A stretch of DNA of 64,000 bases from Aminobacter niigataensis (GTDB lineage: Bacteria; Pseudomonadota; Alphaproteobacteria; Rhizobiales; Rhizobiaceae). Both the position numbers and the translations under genes were made by a program. Under the pieces are notes generated by a model. The model saw only the letters and a list, made by a program, of their open reading frames with translations. It was not told the DNA's origin and did not search any database. Position 1 is the stretch's first letter, and each line of letters begins with the position of its first letter. Below are positions 8,914 to 18,243 of this stretch, piece after piece. The stretch spans positions 248,001-312,000 of the forward strand of contig NZ_JACHOT010000005.1 of assembly GCF_014200015.1 (NCBI RefSeq), in the 5' to 3' direction.

Positions 8914-9945
8914 TCAGACGACGCGGCTTATGCAGAAATCGATGACGTCGAGCAGTGCCGCCTTCTGCGGCGTCTGCTCGAGCGGAGCCAGCGCGTCGCG
9001 GGCAATCTCGCCGAAATGGCTGGCGCGTCCGATCGTGTCGGCGATTGCCCCGTGCCGCACCATCAGGCCGACGGCCTTCTCCAGCGCCGCGTCGTCGGTG
9101 GCGCCGTCCTCGATCGCGCTCTTCCAGAAAGCACGTTCGGCAGCGGTGCCCCGGCGATAGCTCAGGATGACCGGCAACGTGACCTTGCCCTCGCGGAAGT
9201 CGTCGCCGACATTCTTGCCGAGGTCCTTGCTCGAACCGCCATAATCCAGCGCATCGTCGATGAGCTGGAAGGCAAGGCCAAGATTCATGCCATAGGAGCG
9301 CAGTGCCGCCTTGTCGTTTTTCGAGGCGCCGGCGATGACCGGGCCGACTTCGGCGGCCGCAGAAAACAGCGCCGCGGTCTTTGCCTTGATGACGGCGAAA
9401 TGCTCGTCCTCGGTGGTTTCGAGGTTCTTGGCCGCGGCAAGCTGCATGACCTCGCCCTCGGCGATGATCGATGCGGCCGAGGACAGGATGTCGAGTGCCT
9501 CGAGCGAACCGACCTCGACCATCATGCGGAACGCCTGGCCGAGCAGGAAGTCGCCGACGAGCACGCTCGCCTGGTTGCCCCAGATGGTACGCGCAGTCTT
9601 CTTGCCGCGACGCAGGTCGCTCTCGTCGACGACGTCGTCATGCAGCAGCGTTGCAGTGTGCATGAACTCGACCGACGTGGCGAGCCTGACGTGATTTTCG
9701 CCGGAATAGCCGAACATCTGGGCGGCGGCCAAGGTCAGCATCGGCCTCAGGCGCTTGCCGCCGGAAGAGATGAGATGGTTGGCGACTTCCGGGATCATCT
9801 CGACATCGGAGCCGGCCTTGGAAAGGATCAGCTCGTTGACCCTGGCCATGTCGGCCGAAGTCAGGTCGATCAAATCCTTGATCGACGCAGCGTCCCGCTT
9901 TCCCTTCTCGATGTTGAGAACGACACCCAAGGCCAACACTCCCAA
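8914..9945 (-). CDS. ispB: All-trans polyprenyl diphosphate synthase (IspB type)
   Basis: Elongates farnesyl diphosphate with isopentenyl diphosphate units to the C40-C50 chain used as the ubiquinone tail. Both Asp-rich motifs are present: DDVVD at 103-107 (FARM) and DDALD at 230-234 (SARM), with GGKRLRP near 62-68 for the diphosphate. The length of 343 residues is typical. The product length cannot be read reliably, but ubiquinone-10 is usual in this order, so a decaprenyl product is likely. It is divergent from the DUF2007/methyltransferase pair. Confidence 0.93.
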   Translation of the reverse strand: MGVLALGVVLNIEKGKRDAASIKDLIDLTSADMARVNELILSKAGSDVEMIPEVANHLISSGGKRLRPMLTLAAAQMFGYSGENHVRLATSVEFMHTATLLHDDVVDESDLRRGKKTARTIWGNQASVLVGDFLLGQAFRMMVEVGSLEALDILSSAASIIAEGEVMQLAAAKNLETTEDEHFAVIKAKTAALFSAAAEVGPVIAGASKNDKAALRSYGMNLGLAFQLIDDALDYGGSSKDLGKNVGDDFREGKVTLPVILSYRRGTAAERAFWKSAIEDGATDDAALEKAVGLMVRHGAIADTIGRASHFGEIARDALAPLEQTPQKAALLDVIDFCISRVV

Positions 9946-10081
9946 ATTACACAGGCGCGTGGTCGCGCGCGTAGCTCTTAGGCGATTCTAAGGCGGCATG
10001 CACTCTACCCGCAAGTGGCGAATTGGCGCGGTGCAACACGCAGCGTTTACTTCGCCGCCTCAAACTGCGAATTTCTCCGAC

Positions 10082-10306
10082 ATGATCGAACTCATCCGCA
10101 CCAACGACGCCGTCATCATCTCCTTCGTGGAATCGCTGCTGCGCGATGCCGGCATCGGCTGCTTCGTCGCCGACCAGAACATGAGCGTGCTCGACGGTTC
10201 TATCGGCATCCTGCCACGCCGCATCATGATCGACGAGGACGACGCCGACGAGGCGCGCCAGTTGCTGATCGACGCCGGCATCGAGAACGAAATCCGCCAG
10301 AAGTGA
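10082..10306 (+). CDS. DUF2007 family small protein
   Basis: A 74-residue protein starting MIELIRTNDAVIISFVESLL, with the DUF2007 layout: one alpha-beta unit in which a residue pair near FVADQNMSVLDGSIG and the PRRIMIDEDDADEARQLL helix form a small ferredoxin-like fold, related to signal-transduction (GlnB-like) sensors. Its role is unknown. The stop TGA overlaps the GTG start of the following methyltransferase (GTGA at 10303-10306), so the two are translationally coupled. Confidence 0.85.
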   Translation: MIELIRTNDAVIISFVESLLRDAGIGCFVADQNMSVLDGSIGILPRRIMIDEDDADEARQLLIDAGIENEIRQK

Positions 10307-11103
10307 CAGCCGAACCGTCGCCAGCCCGGGAGGTGGACCTGCCGCCGCATACGGTGGACGCCTTCCATCGCGGCGACTTCTGGCTGGTCCAGCCCAAGGA
10401 CAACGGCCACCGCGCCGGCATGGATGCGTTGATGCTGGCCGCCGCCGTACCGGGCTCATTTGCCGGCCGGCTCGCCGATTTCGGCGCCGGCGCCGGTGCT
10501 GCCGGTCTTGCCGCCGCTTCGCGCTGCAAGCAGGCAGAGGTGCTGCTGGTCGAGATCACCTCCGAAATGGCAGCCTTTGCCTGTGCTACGCTTGCCCATC
10601 CCGGCAACACGCAACTGAGCGGACGCGCCTCGGTGCTCGTCGCCGACGTGGGGCTGTCGGGCAACGCACGGGCCAGGGCCGGGCTTGCAGACGGCTCGCT
10701 CGACTTCGTCATCATGAACCCGCCCTTCAATCCGCCCCACCACAGGCCGACACCGGATGCGCTGAAGCGACAGGCGCATGTCATGGAAGACGGATTGTTC
10801 GAGAACTGGATCCGGAGTGCTGCCGCCGTGGTCAAGCCGCGCGGCGGGCTGGCCATCATCGCGCGGCCGGAACAGTTGGCCCCCATCCTCACGGCCCTGG
10901 ACGGTCGCTTCGGCAAGGTCGAGATCGTGCCGGTCCATCCACGCGCCGACGCCGCCGCGATACGCGTCATCGTGCGCGCCGTGCGGGCGTCGCGGGCCCC
11001 CTTGGCCCTCTGCCCGCCATTGGTGCTGCGCGACGCGGACGACAGGTTCTCGCAACGCGCCGACGATATAAGCAACGGCCGATCTTCGCTTTTCGGCGAC
11101 TGA
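10303..11103 (+). CDS. Methyltransferase, tRNA1(Val) adenine-N6 type (TrmN6-like)
   Basis: A 266-residue class I SAM-dependent methyltransferase. The SAM motif DFGAGAG is at 59-65, an acidic residue ends the next strand (LLVEIT), and the N6-adenine motif NPPF is at 139-142. The N-terminal FHRGDFWLVQPKDNGHRAGMDALML segment is characteristic of the YfiC/TrmN6 group, which methylates A37 of tRNA-Val. Translation begins at a GTG overlapping the DUF2007 stop codon. The exact RNA target is inferred from family resemblance only. Confidence 0.85.
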   Translation: MTAEPSPAREVDLPPHTVDAFHRGDFWLVQPKDNGHRAGMDALMLAAAVPGSFAGRLADFGAGAGAAGLAAASRCKQAEVLLVEITSEMAAFACATLAHPGNTQLSGRASVLVADVGLSGNARARAGLADGSLDFVIMNPPFNPPHHRPTPDALKRQAHVMEDGLFENWIRSAAAVVKPRGGLAIIARPEQLAPILTALDGRFGKVEIVPVHPRADAAAIRVIVRAVRASRAPLALCPPLVLRDADDRFSQRADDISNGRSSLFGD

Positions 11104-11175
11104 GCAACGGGAAAACATTGCGGATGTCGCAAGAATACATACATCCCGCATGACACAGACCGGAGAGACCAAGCC

Positions 11176-12042
11176 GTGAAGAACCTGTTCCGCCGACTGC
11201 TGCCGAGATCGATGCGTGGCGGCGAAGTCGTCATTCCCGTCATCAGGCTGCAAGGCGCGATCATGTCGGGCGGCGGCCAATTCCGACAGACACTTTCGCT
11301 GGCAACGACAGCCGGACTGATCGAAAAGGCATTTTCGATTTCCAGCGCGCCGGTCGTCGCCATCTCGATCAACTCGCCCGGCGGTTCGCCGGTGCAGTCG
11401 CGGCTGATCTACAAGCGCATCCGCGACCTTGCCGCCGAGAAGAACAAGAAGGTGCTGGTTTTCGTCGAGGACGTCGCCGCATCCGGCGGCTACATGATTG
11501 CGATTGCCGGCGACGAGATCATCGCCGATCCCTCCTCCATCGTCGGATCGATCGGCGTGGTCTCCGCTTCCTTCGGCTTCACCGACCTGATCAAGAAGAT
11601 CGGCGTCGAGCGGCGCGTCTATACGGCGGGCGAGAACAAGGCGACGCTCGATCCGTTCCAGCCGGAAAAGGCAGAGGACATCGAGCGGCTGAAGAAGCTG
11701 CAGCTCGAAGTGCACGAGACGTTCATCGACATGGTCAAGGACCGTCGCCGCGGCAAGCTCAAGGACGATCCTGACATGTTCACCGGCCTGTTCTGGTCGG
11801 GCAAGAAGGGCCTCGAACTCGGCCTCGTCGATTCCCTCGGCGACATGCGCACCGTGCTCAAGGACCGCTACGGCGCCAAGGCCGAACTCAAGCTGATCAC
11901 CGCGCCGCGCGGCCTGTTCGGCCGCCGGCTCGGCCTCGGCTCATCCGTCCTAGGCTTGACGCCCGATGCTGTGGGCGCCGCCGCCTCCGGGTTGGTGGAT
12001 GCGGCGGAAGAACGCGCATTGTGGAGCCGGTTCGGCCTTTGA
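11176..12042 (+). CDS. S49 family serine protease (SppA/SohB-like)
   Basis: A 288-residue single-domain S49 peptidase. The catalytic Ser103 lies in AASGGY and the general base Lys155 in GENKATLDP, the Ser-Lys dyad of signal-peptide peptidase A. Both the INSPGGSP motif at 66-72 and PSSIVGSIGV support the ClpP-like fold. There is no long membrane segment at the N-terminus, unlike E. coli SppA, so it is probably cytosolic or only peripherally attached. It starts at a GTG behind GGAGAG. Cleaved signal peptides or membrane-protein fragments are the family's usual substrates. Confidence 0.9.
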   Translation: MKNLFRRLLPRSMRGGEVVIPVIRLQGAIMSGGGQFRQTLSLATTAGLIEKAFSISSAPVVAISINSPGGSPVQSRLIYKRIRDLAAEKNKKVLVFVEDVAASGGYMIAIAGDEIIADPSSIVGSIGVVSASFGFTDLIKKIGVERRVYTAGENKATLDPFQPEKAEDIERLKKLQLEVHETFIDMVKDRRRGKLKDDPDMFTGLFWSGKKGLELGLVDSLGDMRTVLKDRYGAKAELKLITAPRGLFGRRLGLGSSVLGLTPDAVGAAASGLVDAAEERALWSRFGL

Positions 12043-12117
12043 AAAAGCCGCAACCGCGGACTATCATCGGAGAATGATCCCGGCAGGCCGGAAACGCCGG
12101 CATCCGAAGGGAGGAGA

Positions 12118-12309
12118 ATGACGATGCCTCAGCTCATCTTTTTCGCGCTTGTCGGCGTGGTCGCCTATATCGGCTATCGCTCCTTCATCAGGGAGGCCGA
12201 GCGGGTGACGGCCAAGGTGCGGCGCAACGAGCGCCAGCGCCAGACCGGCGCTTCGGGCACGCTGGTCAAGGATCCCGAGACCGGCGAGTACCGGCTCGAG
12301 AAGGAATGA
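12118..12309 (+). CDS. Small membrane protein
   Basis: A 63-residue protein with one N-terminal transmembrane helix (QLIFFALVGVVAYIGYRSFI) followed by a basic cytoplasmic tail ending in DPETGEYRLEKE. A strong GGGAGGA Shine-Dalgarno sequence precedes the ATG. It lies between the S49 protease and ispE on the same strand, 10 bases from the latter, so it is part of that transcription unit. The family is widespread in rhizobia, but I know no function for it. Confidence 0.75.
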   Translation: MTMPQLIFFALVGVVAYIGYRSFIREAERVTAKVRRNERQRQTGASGTLVKDPETGEYRLEKE

Positions 12310-12319
12310 CAGCCGGCTC

Positions 12320-13186
12320 GTGACCTTCAACAGCGTTCCGCTCGCCGAACTCGCCCCGGCCAAGATCAATCTCGCGCTGCATGTCACTGGCCGGCGCGCC
12401 GACGGCTACCACCTGCTTGAAACGCTCGTCGTGTTCGCCGAATTCGGCGACCGCATCACCGTGACGGCCTCGGGCGAAGACAGCTTCTTCGTCGCCGGTC
12501 CCTTCGCCGGTAGCGTTCCGCGCGATGCCGGCAACCTCGTGCTGCGCGCCCGCGACGCCCTGCGTGGGGCTTATCCCGCCCATGCGACCCAGCCGGTTTC
12601 GATCACGCTCGAAAAGCACCTGCCGGTCGCCTCCGGCATCGGCGGCGGTTCGAGCGATGCGGCAGCGACGTTGCGGGCGCTTACCCGCCTCTGGCGCATC
12701 CCGGCCGACGCCGCCGCACTGGCCCGCCTCGCCCTGCCGCTCGGCGCCGACCTGCCGATGTGCATCGCCGGGCACCCGCTGATCGCCCGGGGCATCGGCG
12801 AGGAGCTCGATCCCGTCAGGCACTTCCCGGCCCTGCCGATGGTGCTGGTCAATCCCGGCGTCGCGGTGGAGACGCCCAAGGTGTTCCGCGCGCTCGCCTC
12901 GCGCGACAACCCCGCCCTTGCGCCGCTCGACAGCGCCGACACGGTTCTCGACTGGCTCGGCGCGACCCGCAACGACCTGGAAGGCGCTGCGATGTCGATC
13001 GAACCGTCCATCGCCGAGGTTCTGGCGGCACTTCGCCGCTCGGGTACTGCCTTCGCCCGCATGTCGGGCTCCGGCGCGACCTGCTTCGGCATCTTCGACA
13101 GTGCCGCCGCCGCTTCGCGTGCCGCCACCGCGATCTCAAGCGAACACCCCGGCTGGTTCAGCACCGCCACCATGACACGGACCTAG
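12320..13186 (+). CDS. ispE: 4-diphosphocytidyl-2-C-methyl-D-erythritol kinase
   Basis: Phosphorylates the 2-hydroxyl of CDP-methylerythritol with ATP, the fourth step of the MEP isoprenoid pathway. It is a GHMP kinase with the substrate-binding segment APAKINLAL near residues 12-20, the Gly-rich ATP loop PVASGIGGGSSDAA at 102-115, and MSGSGATCFGIF near the C-terminus. The 288 residues are normal for the family. It starts at a GTG. The pathway product feeds the polyprenyl synthase encoded at 8.9-9.9 kb. MoaB follows 10 bases downstream. Confidence 0.95.
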   Translation: MTFNSVPLAELAPAKINLALHVTGRRADGYHLLETLVVFAEFGDRITVTASGEDSFFVAGPFAGSVPRDAGNLVLRARDALRGAYPAHATQPVSITLEKHLPVASGIGGGSSDAAATLRALTRLWRIPADAAALARLALPLGADLPMCIAGHPLIARGIGEELDPVRHFPALPMVLVNPGVAVETPKVFRALASRDNPALAPLDSADTVLDWLGATRNDLEGAAMSIEPSIAEVLAALRRSGTAFARMSGSGATCFGIFDSAAAASRAATAISSEHPGWFSTATMTRT

Positions 13187-13196
13187 GAGCCCAAGA

Positions 13197-13748
13197 ATGG
13201 CAAGCGAACCCCGCCCCTTCGTCCCTGTCCGCATCGCGGTGCTCACCGTTTCCGACAGCCGCACGCTTGCCGATGACAAGTCGGGCCAGACGCTGGCCGA
13301 CCGCATCACCGAGGCCGGCCACGTGCTCAAGGCGCGCGACATCGTCACCGACGACAAGGACAAGATCCGCGACCGCGTCACCGCCTGGTCGCTCGATCCC
13401 GAGATCGACGTGATCATCACCACCGGCGGCACCGGCTTCACCGGCCGCGACGTCACGCCCGACGCGCTGGAGCCGATCTTCGAGAAGCGCATGGACGGGT
13501 TCTCGGAGGTGTTCCACCGCATCTCCTACGACAAGATTGGCACGTCGACGATCCAGTCACGCGCGACGGGAGGCGTGCTCAACGCCACCTTCGTCTTCGT
13601 GCTGCCGGGCTCGCCCGGCGCCTGCCGCGACGCCTGGGACGGCATCCTCAAGGCACAGCTCGACTACCGCCACATGCCGTGCAATTTCGTGGAGATCATG
13701 CCCCGTCTCGACGAGCATCTCAGGCGCGGCGGCATCAAGACCGCCTGA
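13197..13748 (+). CDS. moaB: Molybdenum cofactor biosynthesis protein B
   Basis: A MoaB/MogA-type protein of 183 residues that handles molybdopterin adenylylation. The MoCF-binding signature TTGGTGFTGRD is at 75-85, preceded by AVLTVSDSR, and LPGSPGA appears near the C-terminus. It follows ispE with a gap of only 10 bases, so the two are probably cotranscribed although unrelated in function. It converges on the LuxR-type regulator (stop to stop, 12 bases). Confidence 0.92.
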   Translation: MASEPRPFVPVRIAVLTVSDSRTLADDKSGQTLADRITEAGHVLKARDIVTDDKDKIRDRVTAWSLDPEIDVIITTGGTGFTGRDVTPDALEPIFEKRMDGFSEVFHRISYDKIGTSTIQSRATGGVLNATFVFVLPGSPGACRDAWDGILKAQLDYRHMPCNFVEIMPRLDEHLRRGGIKTA

Positions 13749-13760
13749 ACCTTTTCGGTA

Positions 13761-14888
13761 TCATTGCTGCATCCATACCGGCGAAGACAGCACCTTCCTG
13801 ATCAGGTCGCTTTGCCGGTGCGAGCCAGTCTTGACGAACATGCTCTTGAGATACTGGCGCGCGCTTTCATGCGTCAGGTCCAGCCGGCCCGCCGCCACCT
13901 TCAGCGTAGCTCCAGCGACCAGCAGTTCGAGCAACCTTGCTTCAGACCGTGTCAGGCCAAACATATGCTGCAGCTGCTCCGACTGCGCATCGACGAGTTG
14001 TTCGGGGTCGCTGATGAAGACCATGACCAGATCGCTCGGGGGCAAGGCAATCGACTGGCCGACCCGATTGGCCGACAAGGGACAGACGAGGAGCCGCAGC
14101 GGCTCCCCCTTGTCCCGTCGCAGGGTAAGCGCCTGGGACCGCCTGGTATCGCCGCGTGCCGCTGTCGCAATCGCCGCCTGCAGGCGTTGCGTATCGGGGT
14201 GGCGTTCGGCCACCAGCATGCCGGCGAAGATGGAGAATCCATCTCCGGCCATCGCAAGATCGCGTGCGATGCGATTGAGCGAGACAATTCTGGAATTCGC
14301 CCTGACGACAGCGACACCGAGCGGCAGCCTGTCGAGCGCCTCTTGCGCCACCAACCGGTCGAGATCGATTTCGGCGAAGCGCGTATGCAGCTTGATGACC
14401 CGCCGAAGATGCGGAACCAACTCGCGCAGGATCTCGCATTCCACCTCGCCGAACCGCGGCCTGTCGGGGCCTCGCAGCATCATGAAAAACGACGTCGACT
14501 GTTCTTCCTCGATCAGGTTGACGCCAAGGGTGTATTCGATGCCGTCCGGCGCCAGCACCTCCCGGTAAAGGCGGCTCGCATGGAAAGCTTCGTCGCTGAC
14601 GATCATGCGGCAGTGCATGGGTACGAAGGGCCGCGCGACAAACGGAGCAAGACGAGGGTCCTCGCCCATCAGTTCCTCATAGCTCCTGATCCGTTCCGGG
14701 GTGATGTCGTAGCCATGGCTGATGACGAACGACAGCCGCTGGTCGACGAGGCTCAAGTGACCGATCTGCGCACTGCGGGATTCAAACAGGCCAACCGCTT
14801 CGGCGAGCGCAGCGGGCCAGCACGATGCATCGATCGCCGCCTCATAGAGACGATCCAGGAAGCCATCCAGATTCCGCTTTGCCATCAT
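13761..14888 (-). CDS. LuxR-type helix-turn-helix regulator
   Basis: A 375-residue transcription factor with a C-terminal GerE/LuxR HTH (about residues 313-363: GLTRSEARLLELLVAGATLK, then the recognition helix THESARQYLKSMFVKTGSHRQSDL). The N-terminal 280 residues have no autoinducer-binding signature and resemble PAS-like sensor regions of orphan rhizobial regulators. The start is one of two consecutive ATGs (14888 or 14885) behind a GGAGGGGG ribosome binding site. It stands alone, with a 626-base gene-free stretch upstream, so its target and signal are unknown. Confidence 0.82.
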   Translation of the reverse strand: MMAKRNLDGFLDRLYEAAIDASCWPAALAEAVGLFESRSAQIGHLSLVDQRLSFVISHGYDITPERIRSYEELMGEDPRLAPFVARPFVPMHCRMIVSDEAFHASRLYREVLAPDGIEYTLGVNLIEEEQSTSFFMMLRGPDRPRFGEVECEILRELVPHLRRVIKLHTRFAEIDLDRLVAQEALDRLPLGVAVVRANSRIVSLNRIARDLAMAGDGFSIFAGMLVAERHPDTQRLQAAIATAARGDTRRSQALTLRRDKGEPLRLLVCPLSANRVGQSIALPPSDLVMVFISDPEQLVDAQSEQLQHMFGLTRSEARLLELLVAGATLKVAAGRLDLTHESARQYLKSMFVKTGSHRQSDLIRKVLSSPVWMQQ

Positions 14889-15514
14889 GCCTTTCGCCGC
14901 CCCCTCCGGCGAAGGCCTGCATAGTCGACCCGGCACAGGAAACCCCTGCGCCAAGGAGCGACACGCAGCATTTGTTCAATCGTCGGATGCGCCAGCCGAT
15001 CCTTGCGCAAGTCCTGAAAGACCTTTTCGCTCACCGGACACGCAACCCACCGCGTCTGCAACCCGCGGCTTGCGTACCAACGCCTTGGCGCTTGCGTAAC
15101 AAGCCTGCAGCAACAGACGGAAATTGCCCGATTTCTTCTCCGGCAGATTTCGAGGCGGCCTTTCTCGCATAGTATACCGCCTGGCCGCCAAGGTCAAAAT
15201 TGCCAACCTTCCAAACTGCGAAGACATGGTGGCACACCTTGAAATCAAGATTGGCTTATTTTTCGCATTCTCGTTTGAAACCGATAGGTCACTGCCAATC
15301 TTCAATACGCACAATGAAAGCAACCGACGCACAGCCTCCACAGCGCCTGCTGTGCCTCACCGCCAACGTCACTGAAAAACATGAGACAGCCCACCAGTCC
15401 CAAGAACTTCGGAACGTTACCTTTTCGGGGGATCGCCTACAGTTCCCAAACGGGAGGGATGCGCGAAAAGACCTGCTGAATGGAGATACGACTCCGCAGA
15501 TCAGCCGTCACGGG
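14889..15514. other. Gene-free interval, 626 bases
   Basis: Short frames occur on both strands but none has a convincing ribosome binding site, domain or codon bias. The part from about 15180 to 15420 is visibly richer in A+T than its surroundings. It must hold the promoter of the LuxR-type gene on the minus strand. I see no tRNA, hairpin with T-run or repeat family member here. Confidence 0.5.
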
Positions 15515-16039
15515 CTACCGGCGGGAGGAATCATTGCCCTTCTGGGCAACCACGATCTCCGCGTCGAGCGTCTTCACCGCCAGCCCGCGCGCTATGCCTT
15601 CGGCATCGGCGCCGTTGCGCGCCTGCACCGCCGCCTGCTTCCTGGTGATGATAAGCCCCTGCTCCAGCGCCCGTGGTCGTGAGGTCACACGCGCCCAGAA
15701 CGGCCGGTTGCTTGACCTTGACCGCGTGAAGCGCGCGGCCATCGTCAGCCGGCCGACGTGGCGCACCGCATCTTCGGTCCAGCCTTCGGCCAAGCGGGCA
15801 CCGGGCTCGATCAGCAGCAGCCAGTCGCTCCTGGCCTGCGCGATGCCGGCCTTGATGCCGCCGCTGGCCAAATAGGCGCAGCCGGCATGCTCGGCGACAT
15901 AGTGCGTCTGGTCGGCCGAACCGAGGTCGCAGACGATCACCTCGCGCACCACGCCCTCTACGGCGGCGCCGACCAGCGAGGCCAGCGTGCGCGCCAGCCC
16001 CTCCTCGTCGTCTTTGGTTTCGATCAGAACGCTCAACAT
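15515..16039 (-). CDS. Small family 2 glycosyltransferase-like protein
   Basis: A 174-residue protein with a GT-A type start (MLSVLIETKDDEEGLARTLASLV) and the EVIVCDLGSADQT strand-loop that normally places the nucleotide-sugar Asp. The following GIKAGIAQARSDWLLLIEPGA corresponds to the DxD region, where the usual D-x-D is replaced by E-P-G. It is shorter than ordinary GT2 enzymes (220-300), so it may be a catalytically reduced relative. I start at the ATG at 16039, with 16051 as an alternative. It is divergent from the radical SAM gene. Confidence 0.7.
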   Translation of the reverse strand: MLSVLIETKDDEEGLARTLASLVGAAVEGVVREVIVCDLGSADQTHYVAEHAGCAYLASGGIKAGIAQARSDWLLLIEPGARLAEGWTEDAVRHVGRLTMAARFTRSRSSNRPFWARVTSRPRALEQGLIITRKQAAVQARNGADAEGIARGLAVKTLDAEIVVAQKGNDSSRR

Positions 16040-16186
16040 CCCAAGCCGCATATCCGAAAGCCGGCCGGAGCGCCAGTTTTGCAGCCAGGCCGACAAAGTT
16101 CTTGCTTTGTTCTCATTTCGGAAATAGGAATAGTTTCATGCTGGACGAATCGACGGACGGCGCCTTTCCCTTCGGGAGACAGTGAA

Positions 16187-17341
16187 ATGGAACCCATTGC
16201 GCGTGCCGATATTGCTGCCTTCAAGGGCGGCGGAGCCGGGATGGCCAATGCCATGATCGAGGAAAGCGGCCTGCGCATCAACCACGAGCGCAGGCGCGGC
16301 CGCGGCGCCGGCGTCAATCCTTCCGGTCGCTACGAGCCGGTCAGCCGCCAGGTCTTCGACGACGGCTGGAGCACCATCGAGGAGCTGCCGCCGTTCAAGA
16401 CCGAAGTGCAGGTCGAAAAGCCGCGCACCATCATCACGCGCAACGAATCGCCCGACATTTCCTTCGACCGCTCGATCAATCCCTATCGCGGCTGCGAGCA
16501 TGGCTGCGTCTATTGCTTCGCCAGGCCGACGCACAGCTATATGGGTCTCTCTGCCGGGCTCGACTTCGAGTCCAAGCTGTTCGCCAAGCCCGATGCTGCG
16601 CGGCTGCTCGACCGCGAGCTGTCGAAGGACGGCTACCAGCCGCGCACGATCGCCATCGGCACCAACACCGACCCCTATCAGCCGATCGAAAAGCACTGGC
16701 GCATCATGCGCGAGGTCCTCGAAGTCCTGGAAGCGCGCAATCACCCTGTCGGCATCGTCACCAAGTCGGCGATGGTTGTCAGAGACATCGACATCCTCGG
16801 CCGCATGGCCGAGAAAGGCCTGGCCAAGGTGGCGCTTTCGATCACCACGCTCGACCGCATGCTGGCCCGCACGATGGAGCCGCGTGCGGCAACACCGACC
16901 AAGCGGCTTGAGGCGATCCGGCAACTGTCGGATGCCGGCGTTCCTGTCTCGGTCATGGTGGCACCGATCATTCCCGGACTCACCGACCAGGAGATCGAGC
17001 GCATCCTCGATTCCGCAAAGGCCGCCGGTGCGACCGGCGCCGGCTACGTCATCCTGCGCCTGCCGCTCGAGGTCAGCCCTATCTTCAAGGACTGGCTGCT
17101 GCGCCATTACCCCGACAGCTACCGCCATGTGCTGTCGCTGGTCCGCTCGATGCGCGACGGCAAGGACTACGATTCCGAGTGGGGCAAGCGCATGAAGGGC
17201 AAGGGCCCCTATGCATGGCAGATCGGCCGCCGCTTCGAGATCGCCGCCCAGCGCCTGGGCCTCAACTCCGTACGGACGCCGCTCAGGACTGACCTGTTCG
17301 AAGCGGCGCCCAAGGATCAGTTGCAGCTAACGCTGCTCTGA
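16187..17341 (+). CDS. PA0069-type radical SAM protein
   Basis: A 384-residue radical SAM enzyme. The [4Fe-4S] cysteines are C103, C107 and C110 in [10 protein letters not shown], and [10 protein letters not shown] plus the later [10 protein letters not shown] and [12 protein letters not shown] segments match the SplB-related PA0069 family. The reaction is unknown; relatives include spore photoproduct lyase, but DNA repair is not demonstrated for this group. The frame is open upstream to 15758, antisense to the glycosyltransferase; the ATG at 16187, behind GGGAG, fits the family N-terminus. The next gene on the strand is rnhB. Confidence 0.88.
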   Translation: MEPIARADIAAFKGGGAGMANAMIEESGLRINHERRRGRGAGVNPSGRYEPVSRQVFDDGWSTIEELPPFKTEVQVEKPRTIITRNESPDISFDRSINPYRGCEHGCVYCFARPTHSYMGLSAGLDFESKLFAKPDAARLLDRELSKDGYQPRTIAIGTNTDPYQPIEKHWRIMREVLEVLEARNHPVGIVTKSAMVVRDIDILGRMAEKGLAKVALSITTLDRMLARTMEPRAATPTKRLEAIRQLSDAGVPVSVMVAPIIPGLTDQEIERILDSAKAAGATGAGYVILRLPLEVSPIFKDWLLRHYPDSYRHVLSLVRSMRDGKDYDSEWGKRMKGKGPYAWQIGRRFEIAAQRLGLNSVRTPLRTDLFEAAPKDQLQLTLL

Positions 17342-17487
17342 CGATTGCGCGGGCCAGCCTGGCCCGCTGCACGAGATCCCGTCCGGCCTCTCCCCGTGGC
17401 CAGTCGACGGTGCCTTCCCAGGCCGCCGCCCCAATCGGCCGGGAAGGTCTTGCGGAGAATCGGAGCCGATGCGAGCATCGCCGCACT

Positions 17488-18138
17488 ATGGCTCGCCCGC
17501 GTTCCGATTCTCCGCCCCTCTTCGAGTTCATCGACAAACCCGACTTCGCCTTCGAAACGAAAGCGATCTCGGGAGGCCTGTGGCCATGCGCCGGCCTCGA
17601 CGAGGCCGGGCGCGGACCGCTTGCCGGACCCGTGGTAGCCGCAGCCGTCGTGCTCGATCCCGATAACATCCCCGGCGGCCTCGACGATTCCAAGCGGCTG
17701 ACCGCCGCCCAGCGCGAGGCATTGTTCGACGAGGTCCTGCGCAAGGCGCTGGGCGTCGCCGTGGCCTCGGTCTCGGCCGACAGCATCGACCGCAGCGACA
17801 TCCGCAAGGCCAGCCTGGAGGCGATGCGCCGCGCGCTGGCGGGATTGCCTGTGACCGCCAGATCGGCCCTCGCCGACGGCCGCGACGTGCCGCCCGGCCT
17901 CGCCTGCACCTGCCGCGCTTTGGTCAAGGGCGACCAGCGCTCACAATCGATCGCCGCCGCCTCGATCGTCGCCAAGGTGACGCGCGACCGGATGATGTCG
18001 GCCTGCGGCTCGAACGACAATCGCTATGGCTTCGAAGTGCATATGGGCTATGCGACTGCCCGCCATCGGGCAGCCATCGTCGAGCATGGAGCGGCACTGC
18101 GCATCCATCGCGTATCCTTCGCACCGTTCAGGGATTAG
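17488..18138 (+). CDS. rnhB: Ribonuclease HII
   Basis: Cleaves the RNA strand of RNA-DNA hybrids and removes single ribonucleotides from DNA. The signature [14 protein letters not shown] has its catalytic Asp-Glu at 38-39, LDDSKRLT follows about 30 residues later, and the [15 protein letters not shown] segment is typical of RNase HII. The length is 216 residues. The upstream part of the open frame (from 17410) is not conserved, so I start at 17488. It ends convergently with the ATP synthase operon around a shared hairpin. Confidence 0.95.
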   Translation: MARPRSDSPPLFEFIDKPDFAFETKAISGGLWPCAGLDEAGRGPLAGPVVAAAVVLDPDNIPGGLDDSKRLTAAQREALFDEVLRKALGVAVASVSADSIDRSDIRKASLEAMRRALAGLPVTARSALADGRDVPPGLACTCRALVKGDQRSQSIAAASIVAKVTRDRMMSACGSNDNRYGFEVHMGYATARHRAAIVEHGAALRIHRVSFAPFRD

Positions 18139-18183
18139 AGCCCGAACGACTGTGCGTCTATCCTTTGAGGGACGCGCTTCCTG

Positions 18184-18214
18184 AAAACAAAAAAGCCGCC
18201 GGAAATTCCAGCGG
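18184..18214 (-). terminator. Terminator of the F0 operon (bidirectional hairpin)
   Basis: GCCGCCGGAA at 18195-18204 pairs with TTCCAGCGGC at 18205-18214 apart from one mismatch. On the minus strand the stem is followed by a long T-rich run (TTTTTTGTTTTC), making a strong terminator for atpF. On the plus strand TTTCTT follows, so it may also end rnhB transcription. Confidence 0.85.
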
Positions 18215-18243
18215 CTTTCTTCAGTGCTTTCGGCGCGCTCGAA

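Noticed and set aside
14955-15500. Short open frames upstream of the LuxR-type gene
   Set aside because: No ribosome binding site, no domain, conflicting strands; described only as gene-free DNA.
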